Positions 62,506-64,000 of a DNA stretch of 64,000 nucleotides are shown in pieces. Below the pieces are notes generated by a model. The model was given only the letters and a program-made list of their open reading frames with translations, did no database searches and was not told the DNA's origin. This DNA is from Zhongshania antarctica. Lineage in GTDB: Bacteria > Pseudomonadota > Gammaproteobacteria > Pseudomonadales > Spongiibacteraceae. The position numbers were made by a program, and so were the translations under genes. The stretch is from contig NZ_JACHHW010000005.1 in NCBI RefSeq assembly GCF_014202945.1, positions 62,001 through 126,000 of the forward strand, given 5' to 3'. Positions within the stretch are counted from its first letter, which is position 1, and every line of letters starts with the position of its first letter.

Positions 62506-63525
62506 TCACTCTTGTGCAAAGCCATCTGGGTTGCCGCTCTGCCAACGCCAGGTGTCGGCCATCATTTGCTCTAGACTACGGCCAGCGGCCCAATCCAGTT
62601 CCTGCTTGGCTTTATCGGCATTGGCCCAGAACGCGGGTAAATCACCACTGCGGCGGGGCGCGATTTTATACGGTACTGGCTGGCCAGTGACGGCCTCAAA
62701 CGCCTTTACCATATCCAACACCGACACACCTTGGCCGGTGCCTAAGTTAAAGGCGTGCAAACCCGGCTTTTCAAGCGCCAACAGTGACTGGCAGTGGCCC
62801 TCAGCCAAATCTACCACATGCAAATAATCGCGCTGGCAGGTGCCGTCGGGGGTGTCGTAGTCATTACCAAAAATTGCTAGCTCAGCCAATTTGCCAACGG
62901 CAACGCGGGCAATAAACGGCATTAAATTATTGGGGATGCCCTTGGGGTCCTCGCCTATCAAACCCGATTCATGGGCACCAATCGGATTAAAATACCGCAA
63001 CGCCGCAATTGCCCAGCGCGAATCCGACACACACAAATCGGCCAAAATCCGCTCGGCCATCGCCTTAGACGCGCCATAAGGGCTAGATGGCTGGCCCAGC
63101 GCCATTGTTTCAACATAGGGCACGGGGGCATCTGGCCCATACACCGTGGCAGAGGAACTAAATACCAGTTTAAACACCCCAGCGTCAGCCATTGCCTGAC
63201 ACAACACCATAGTGCCGTGCACATTATTCTCGTAATACCGAATGGGCTGCTCAACACTCTCGCCCACAGCCTTCAAACCGGCGAAATGAATCACCGCGTC
63301 AATCGCATGCGCAGCAAACACCGCAGCCATGGCACTGGCATCGCGAACATCGGCATTCACAAACACCGGGGCCTTGCCACAAATCGTCTCAATGCGTGGC
63401 AGCACCGCCAAATTGCTATTCACCAAATTATCAACAATCACCACCCCATAACCGGCCTTAAGCAGCTCCACAACCGTGTGACTGCCAATATACCCAGCAC
63501 CGCCGGTAACAAGAATTGTTTTCAT
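62506..63525 (-). CDS. galE: UDP-glucose 4-epimerase
   Basis: Interconverts UDP-glucose and UDP-galactose with bound NAD. The start at MKTILVTGGAGYIGSHTVVELL gives 339 residues, the usual size; an upstream in-frame extension of 13 codons is unlikely. NAD motif GGAGYIGS, catalytic Ser in FSSSATVYG, and the YxxxK pair SPYGASKAMAE are present, as are NPIGAHESGLIGEDP and YDTPDGTCQRDYLHVVDLAEGH. It lies alone behind a repeat array. Confidence 0.97.
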   Translation of the reverse strand: MKTILVTGGAGYIGSHTVVELLKAGYGVVIVDNLVNSNLAVLPRIETICGKAPVFVNADVRDASAMAAVFAAHAIDAVIHFAGLKAVGESVEQPIRYYENNVHGTMVLCQAMADAGVFKLVFSSSATVYGPDAPVPYVETMALGQPSSPYGASKAMAERILADLCVSDSRWAIAALRYFNPIGAHESGLIGEDPKGIPNNLMPFIARVAVGKLAELAIFGNDYDTPDGTCQRDYLHVVDLAEGHCQSLLALEKPGLHAFNLGTGQGVSVLDMVKAFEAVTGQPVPYKIAPRRSGDLPAFWANADKAKQELDWAAGRSLEQMMADTWRWQSGNPDGFAQE

Positions 63526-63701
63526 GCAACAACATCCACTGTAAAAAGCCTTATGGTAATGCAAGACACCGGGGAATAACTAACGCTTGAAGAGGAAAAC
63601 CTTGGATGGGGCCAACACAACGACCTGCTATACCTACCCTAACTGCGAAGACATCATTCTACACACCAACTATTTCCAGTGGAGTAGTAGATGCCAGCCT
63701 G

Positions 63702-63734
63702 CTATGCTATACACGTCATACGCGTATAGCATAG
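63702..63734 (+). promoter_or_regulatory. 11-bp inverted-repeat operator of the toxin-antitoxin pair
   Basis: CTATGCTATAC (63702-63712) and GTATAGCATAG (63724-63734) are perfect inverted arms 11 bases apart, ending at the AGGAGG ribosome binding site (63733-63738) before the antitoxin ATG. It fits autoregulation by the ribbon-helix-helix antitoxin. Confidence 0.75.
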
Positions 63735-63743
63735 GAGGTTGCC

Positions 63744-63956
63744 ATGCTTGCCATTAGATTGCCTGAAGACATCGAGGCGCGCTTAACTGCGTTAGCAGCC
63801 AAAACCGGCCGCACCAAAACGTTTTATGCCAAAGAAGCAATTCTAGAACATATAGATGATCTGGAAGATAAATACTTGGCCGCCAACCGACTAGAGAATC
63901 CTGGTAAACGCTGGACCTTGGACGATATGCAGCAGGATCTTGACGTGGGAAATTGA
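63744..63956 (+). CDS. Ribbon-helix-helix antitoxin (RelB-like)
   Basis: 70 residues; begins MLAIRLPEDIEARLTALAAKTGRTKTFYAKEAILEHIDDLEDKYLAANRL, a typical ribbon-helix-helix DNA-binding antitoxin with a C-terminal toxin-binding tail. AGGAGG precedes the ATG. It overlaps the following toxin frame by 17 bases, the usual coupling of type II pairs. Confidence 0.88.
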   Translation: MLAIRLPEDIEARLTALAAKTGRTKTFYAKEAILEHIDDLEDKYLAANRLENPGKRWTLDDMQQDLDVGN

Positions 63957-64000
63957 GTTTGACGACGCGGCAGCGAAAGAACTCCGAAAACTCGACCGAA
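63940..64000 (+). CDS. RelE/ParE-family toxin, 5' part (cut by window end)
   Basis: From a TTG at 63940 the frame reads TWEIEFDDAAAKELRKLDR and runs off the window. This is the characteristic RelE start (YxIEFxxxAxKELKKLD). RelE toxins cleave mRNA on the ribosome; ParE members poison gyrase, and which one this is cannot be told from 20 residues. The TTG start and 17-base overlap with the antitoxin imply translational coupling. Confidence 0.75.
   Translation, partial: MTWEIEFDDAAAKELRKLDR

Overview
The window looks like the chromosome of a marine gammaproteobacterium. GlnA, NtrB/NtrC, SecB, the His proteins, MutY, Rnz and RlmJ all read like the gamma-proteobacterial versions. The metK/ahcY/metF block beside tkt-epd-pgk-fba matches the gene order of Pseudomonas and its relatives. 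The many secreted lipoproteins, the PKD-type protein, the TonB receptor and the flavin monooxygenases with a P450 suggest Spongiibacteraceae/Cellvibrionales (Zhongshania-like). That placement is an inference from gene content, not a search result.

Layout. 1-4.4 kb: end of glnA, a DUF4124 protein, and ntrB-ntrC behind a near-perfect NtrC site. 4.6-6.5 kb (minus): rhodanese-grxC-secB and trmL. 6.65-10.8 kb (plus): gpmI-envC-ctpA. 10.9-13.7 kb (minus): hisBHAF. 13.8-15.65 kb (plus): panM-like gene, mutY, yggX and tRNA-Phe. 15.8-31.4 kb is an accessory stretch: an esterase-like lipoprotein, a neutral-ceramidase relative, a phospholipase-C/acid-phosphatase-like lipoprotein, an imelysin/di-haem pair, a hybrid kinase with a FIST (NosP-like) sensor, a PKD lipoprotein with a decaying 3' end, and two gene relics. 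31.6 kb: an MvaT-like nucleoid protein. 32.1-37.5 kb (minus): tkt-epd-pgk-fba. 37.7-43.3 kb (plus): a low-molecular-weight phosphatase, then the S-adenosylmethionine cycle (sahR-metK-sahH-metF). 43.5-50.2 kb: MgtC, ZntB, a luciferase-like oxidoreductase, fbp, rlmJ and a lipase. 50.7-60.8 kb: TonB receptor, two more luciferase-like oxidoreductases, a P450 and two TetR regulators. 60.8-64 kb: rnz, galE and the start of a toxin-antitoxin pair.

Two repeat families run through the intergenic space. Family B is a REP/REPIN-like unit: two facing short palindromes whose arms co-vary from copy to copy. It occurs singly and in tandem arrays with periods of about 125, 195-200 and 220 bp. Family A is an inverted repeat built on a GGGAGAC-type heptamer. 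It brackets different cargoes: nothing (33.2 and 42.4 kb), a family B unit (4.4 and 43.4 kb), or a complete four-helix-bundle (S23/Avd-like) gene inserted between metK and sahH (40.5-41.0 kb). This shared-ends, exchangeable-cargo arrangement is the most system-like unexplained signal in the window.

Functionally, the core blocks serve nitrogen control, histidine synthesis, glycolysis/gluconeogenesis/pentose phosphate metabolism, and methyl-group recycling. The accessory blocks point to extracellular lipid breakdown, iron handling, possible nitric-oxide sensing, and oxidation of hydrophobic compounds.
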